Positions 63,048 to 64,000 of a DNA stretch of 64,000 nt are shown here, one piece after another. The notes beneath the pieces are model-generated. The model worked only from the letters and a program-made list of their open reading frames with translations, made no database searches and was not told the DNA's origin. Origin of the DNA: Gammaproteobacteria bacterium (GTDB taxonomy: Bacteria > Pseudomonadota > Gammaproteobacteria > Steroidobacterales > Steroidobacteraceae); contig JANYHD010000036.1 in NCBI GenBank assembly GCA_025359205.1, positions 1-64,000 of the forward strand, written 5' to 3'. Made by a program: the position numbers and the translations under genes. The first letter of the stretch is position 1. Every line of letters starts with the position of its first letter.

Positions 63048-64000
63048 ATGGCAGGATTGCGGAAGCACTCGAAAGCATCGGCCGCCTGGTCCGCCTCGGT
63101 CGACGCGATCGTGGAGCGTGCGCCCAAGTCTGCGATGGCGCCGCATTCGCTCGGTGCGCAGATCCGATTGCTGGCGCTGCTCGGGACGGCCGCGCCACTT
63201 AACGTGCTGCTCGAGGGCCTGGCCAAGTACGTCGAGACCTGGGCCGACGGCATGCTGTGCAGCGTGATGCTCGTCGATCCTGCGGGCAAGCTGCTCCATC
63301 CCGCGGCCGCTCCCAGCCTGCAGGCCGGCTATGTCAGCGCTATCGAATCGGTGCCTATCGTCGACGGGACCGGATCCTGCGGCACGGCGGCGGCGCGGCG
63401 CGAGCTGGTCATCGTCGAGGATGTCGAGCAATCCCCGCTCTGGGAGGGTTACGCGAAGGTCGCCGTGGCGCACGGCTTGCGTGCCTGCTGGTCGATGCCG
63501 GTGTTCGATGCCGACGACGTCCTGCTGGCCACACTCGCAATCTACTACCGCACACCGCGCAAGCCATCGAGCCAGGAGGTCGAGCTTATCCAGTTCGCGG
63601 CCCTGCTGGCAGCCTTCGTGATCCAGCGCCATCGCGACAGCGAGCGGCTGCGCGCGAGCGAAGCCCGGCTGGGTGCAGCCGTCTGGGGTACGGAGATCGG
63701 ATTGTGGGAATATTTCGCCGACGGGAGCTGCCGCTGGTTCGACGCCTGGTCCGAGCGCTTTGATGTCGACCCGCATCTGGGCACGGACGCGATGGTTTCA
63801 TGGCGCGGCCTGATTCATCCCGATGACCTCGGCCGCTACGACACTTCCGACGCACCCTGCCTGCAATCTGGCAACGACCATTACTCGGTGGATTACCGGA
63901 TCCGCGCGCAGGATAGCCGCTGGCGGTGGATACACGAGCGCGGCAAGGTGACGGCGCGCGCCAGCGATGGCGCGCCGCTGAACTACGTCGGTGTGTGCAT
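63048..64000 (+). CDS. GAF-PAS sensor protein, N-terminal part (runs off the window)
   Basis: An open reading frame from ATG 63048 continues to the window end without a stop (317 codons seen). A GAF domain (about 35-190) shows CSVMLVDPAGKLLHPAAAPSL-type sequence, GTGSCGTAAARRELVIVEDV and HGLRACWSMPVFD. It is followed by a PAS_3-type fold (GLWEYFADGSCRWFDAW, GLIHPDDLGRY, DYRIRAQDSRWRWIHERGKV). This arrangement is typical of soluble sensor kinases and diguanylate cyclases; the output domain is outside the window. Nine bp after the response regulator stop, so they probably form a two-component pair. Confidence 0.82.
   Translation, partial: MAGLRKHSKASAAWSASVDAIVERAPKSAMAPHSLGAQIRLLALLGTAAPLNVLLEGLAKYVETWADGMLCSVMLVDPAGKLLHPAAAPSLQAGYVSAIESVPIVDGTGSCGTAAARRELVIVEDVEQSPLWEGYAKVAVAHGLRACWSMPVFDADDVLLATLAIYYRTPRKPSSQEVELIQFAALLAAFVIQRHRDSERLRASEARLGAAVWGTEIGLWEYFADGSCRWFDAWSERFDVDPHLGTDAMVSWRGLIHPDDLGRYDTSDAPCLQSGNDHYSVDYRIRAQDSRWRWIHERGKVTARASDGAPLNYVGVC

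Noticed and set aside
1-64000. Search for CRISPR arrays, tRNA, rRNA, prophage and toxin-antitoxin genes
   Set aside because: No regular spacer-repeat array, no tRNA cloverleaf or rRNA stretch, and no phage structural or toxin-antitoxin family was recognised by eye. A dedicated scan could still find small items.

Overview
This is about 64 kb of GC-rich chromosome that looks gammaproteobacterial. TonB receptor, flavin halogenase and LacI-type glycan loci, a TraR/DksA-type zinc finger, NarL-type regulators and a perfect CRP/Clp-type half-site pair suggest the Xanthomonadales/Nevskiales/Steroidobacterales area; that placement is inference. No rRNA, tRNA or CRISPR array was seen. The only mobile DNA recognised is a degraded IS66-family remnant at the left edge.

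Layout. 0.1-0.45 kb: IS66 remnant. 0.45-4.3 kb (-): a large surface lipoprotein with ten Ig-like repeats and a seven-bladed propeller; a CRP-like site lies upstream. 4.5-13.5 kb (+): a sensory region with two paralogous NarL-type regulators, a DUF2946 protein, a Cys-rich outer-membrane barrel and a TlpA-like thioredoxin. These are followed by a tightly packed porin-like protein / short PstS-like protein / histidine kinase / NarL / CheY / NarL cluster.

13.5-34.8 kb: a carbohydrate locus. It contains a UgpC-type ATPase, GH1, two ABC permeases, a binding lipoprotein, a Tat-exported PF10091 (GH144-like) glucanase, a flavin halogenase, a TonB receptor, a LacI regulator, GH3, an (alpha/alpha)6-barrel glycosidase-like protein, an esterase and glucokinase. 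The genes fit a chain of outer-membrane uptake, periplasmic hydrolysis, ABC import, cytosolic GH1 cleavage and phosphorylation. Four copies of a GTAARCGHTTAC-like palindrome tie GH1/UgpC, LacI-TonB and GH3 into one regulon. The PF10091 enzyme makes beta-1,2-glucan a testable substrate guess.

34.9-42.8 kb: branched-chain 2-oxoacid dehydrogenase E1alpha/E1beta/E2, a zinc alcohol dehydrogenase, a DksA-like protein, a double universal stress protein and modBC without modA. 42.8-51.8 kb (+): one translationally coupled operon of a GNAT-like protein, malate synthase G, malonyl-CoA synthetase-like ligase, FAH hydrolase, FMN 2-hydroxyacid dehydrogenase, thiolase, PhaB and 6-phosphogluconate dehydrogenase. 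51.9-61.7 kb (+): a secreted unknown, mmsA, DUF485-ActP-degenerate EAL, a Na+/H+ antiporter, a RibD-like reductase, cyclopropane fatty acid synthase and an FAD oxidoreductase. 61.5-64 kb: a SpoIIAA-like protein, a NarL regulator and the start of a GAF-PAS sensor that runs off the window.
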